Shown here piece by piece: positions 6,023 through 6,387 of a stretch of 6,387 bases of DNA; the stretch's first letter is position 1, and each line of letters begins with the position of its first letter. The stretch is from Bacteroides_F sp964482605 (GTDB lineage Bacteria > Bacillota > Clostridia > Lachnospirales > Lachnospiraceae), in the NCBI GenBank assembly GCA_964482605.1, contig CAYZYS010000119.1, forward strand, positions 1-6,387, written 5' to 3'. The notes beneath the pieces are model-generated. The model did not search any database. It was not told the origin of the DNA and saw only the letters and a list, made by a program, of their open reading frames with translations. The translations under genes were made by a program, and so were the position numbers.

Positions 6023-6029
6023 AATGAAG

Positions 6030-6260
6030 ATGGAATTATCAAAATTGAAGAAAATTATCGCTGAGGTTCTTGACCTGGAGGAGGAGACAATAACACCTGA
6101 GAAGTCCTTTCTTGAGGATTTGGGAGCTGATTCACTGGACGTATACCAGATAATCATGGGCATCGAGGATGAGTTTGCAATAGAGATACCACAGGAGGTT
6201 GCGGAGAAGATTGTAACTGTTGGTGATGCTTACGAACAGATTAAGAAAGCTTTGGATTAA
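6030..6260 (+). CDS. acpP: Acyl carrier protein
   Basis: Carries growing fatty acyl chains on a 4'-phosphopantetheine arm in type II fatty acid synthesis and supplies acyl-ACP to PlsX, encoded just upstream. The 76-residue, strongly acidic product is of normal length. The attachment serine is Ser35 in the motif GADSLD at 32-37, within LEDLGADSLDVYQIIMGIED. The third-helix region carries FAIEIPQEVAEKI, close to the usual FDIEIP form. Holo-ACP synthase should modify Ser35. The strong ribosome binding site, the internal promoter candidate and the terminator just after the stop together suggest high expression, partly independent of plsX. No fabD, fabG or fabF gene lies between plsX and acpP, so the rest of fatty acid synthesis must be encoded elsewhere. 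Confidence 0.97.
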   Translation: MELSKLKKIIAEVLDLEEETITPEKSFLEDLGADSLDVYQIIMGIEDEFAIEIPQEVAEKIVTVGDAYEQIKKALD

Positions 6261-6268
6261 GTAGGATT

Positions 6269-6305
6269 TAAGACCGGCCAAGACTTCCTTGGCGGTCTTA
6301 TTTTT
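6269..6305 (+). terminator. Strong intrinsic terminator after acpP
   Basis: TAAGACCG (6269-6276) and CCAAG (6278-6282) pair with CTTGG (6288-6292) and CGGTCTTA (6293-6300), giving 13 base pairs with one bulged G at 6277 and an ACTTC loop. Five Ts follow at 6301-6305. It starts eight bases after the acpP stop codon and closes the plsX-acpP unit. Confidence 0.95.
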
Positions 6306-6322
6306 AACAGTGATAAGGGGAC

Positions 6323-6343
6323 GGATGCAGACGGGGTGCATTC
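6323..6343 (+). other. Small hairpin before the ribosome binding site of the last gene
   Basis: GGATGCA at 6323-6329 pairs with TGCATTC at 6337-6343 (six Watson-Crick pairs and one G-T) around GACGGGG. It abuts the AAAGAGG ribosome binding site at 6344-6350. No good promoter was seen between the acpP terminator and this point. Confidence 0.3.
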
Positions 6344-6358
6344 AAAGAGGACAAACAT

Positions 6359-6387
6359 ATGAGACATAACACTGACATCAGGAAACT
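6359..6387 (+). CDS. Start of a further gene, cut by the window end (possibly rnc)
   Basis: An ATG at 6359 opens a frame of nine codons (MRHNTDIRK) plus two bases that runs off the window without a stop. AAAGAGG at 6344-6350 is well placed, eight bases upstream. The visible residues are too few to identify the protein. In many Firmicutes the gene after acpP is rnc, for ribonuclease III, and this basic start would be compatible, but that rests on gene order only. The acpP terminator lies between, so the gene would need read-through or a promoter I could not find. Confidence 0.5.

Noticed and set aside
6003..6029. Upstream TTG (6003) or ATG (6024) start for acpP
   Set aside because: The TTG lies within the palindrome and before the ribosome binding site; the ATG at 6024 is one base from AAAAGGAG.
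1..6387. Mobile elements, CRISPR arrays, tRNA or rRNA genes
   Set aside because: No transposase or integrase motifs, terminal repeats, regularly spaced repeats or tRNA-like folds were seen.

Overview
The window carries a run of same-strand genes typical of a low-to-mid GC Firmicute of class Clostridia, most likely a Lachnospiraceae (Butyrivibrio/Roseburia-like) bacterium. The grounds are the MSICPKN-type N-terminus of ribosomal protein L32, the DxNGLK form of the GGDEF domain, strong AGGAGG ribosome binding sites, near-consensus SigA promoters, and the pta-ackA-rpmF-plsX-acpP order. This is an assignment by recognition; no database search was run.

Layout: (1) 1-116 is a regulatory region with an inverted repeat, a TATAAT box and a hairpin before the ribosome binding site. 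(2) 117-2093 encodes a two-pass membrane diguanylate cyclase with an extracytoplasmic sensor, a PAS-like linker and an intact GGDEF motif. (3) 2204-4427 holds pta and ackA, the acetyl-CoA to acetate and ATP pathway, 28 bp apart and probably one transcript. (4) 4428-4841 is a self-contained rpmF unit: exact-consensus promoter, roughly 100-nt structured leader, the 58-residue zinc-ribbon L32 protein and a very strong intrinsic terminator. (5) 4868-6305 holds plsX and acpP, which start phospholipid synthesis and carry the acyl chains. They have their own promoter, a second promoter candidate for acpP inside the end of plsX, and a strong terminator. (6) 6359-6387 is the first nine codons of another gene, perhaps rnc by gene order.

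The genes join central carbon flux (acetyl-phosphate and acetate), acyl-phosphate and ACP chemistry for membranes, a ribosomal protein, and a c-di-GMP signalling enzyme. The rpmF-plsX-acpP cluster is a widely conserved neighbourhood. The DUF177/YceD gene that often precedes rpmF is absent from this spot.

No mobile element, CRISPR array, tRNA or rRNA was seen. I found no convincing undescribed system. The points most worth a second look are the dyad over the perfect rpmF promoter and its structured leader, the internal acpP promoter with a palindrome at its predicted start site, and the enlarged GGDEF domain without an inhibitory site.
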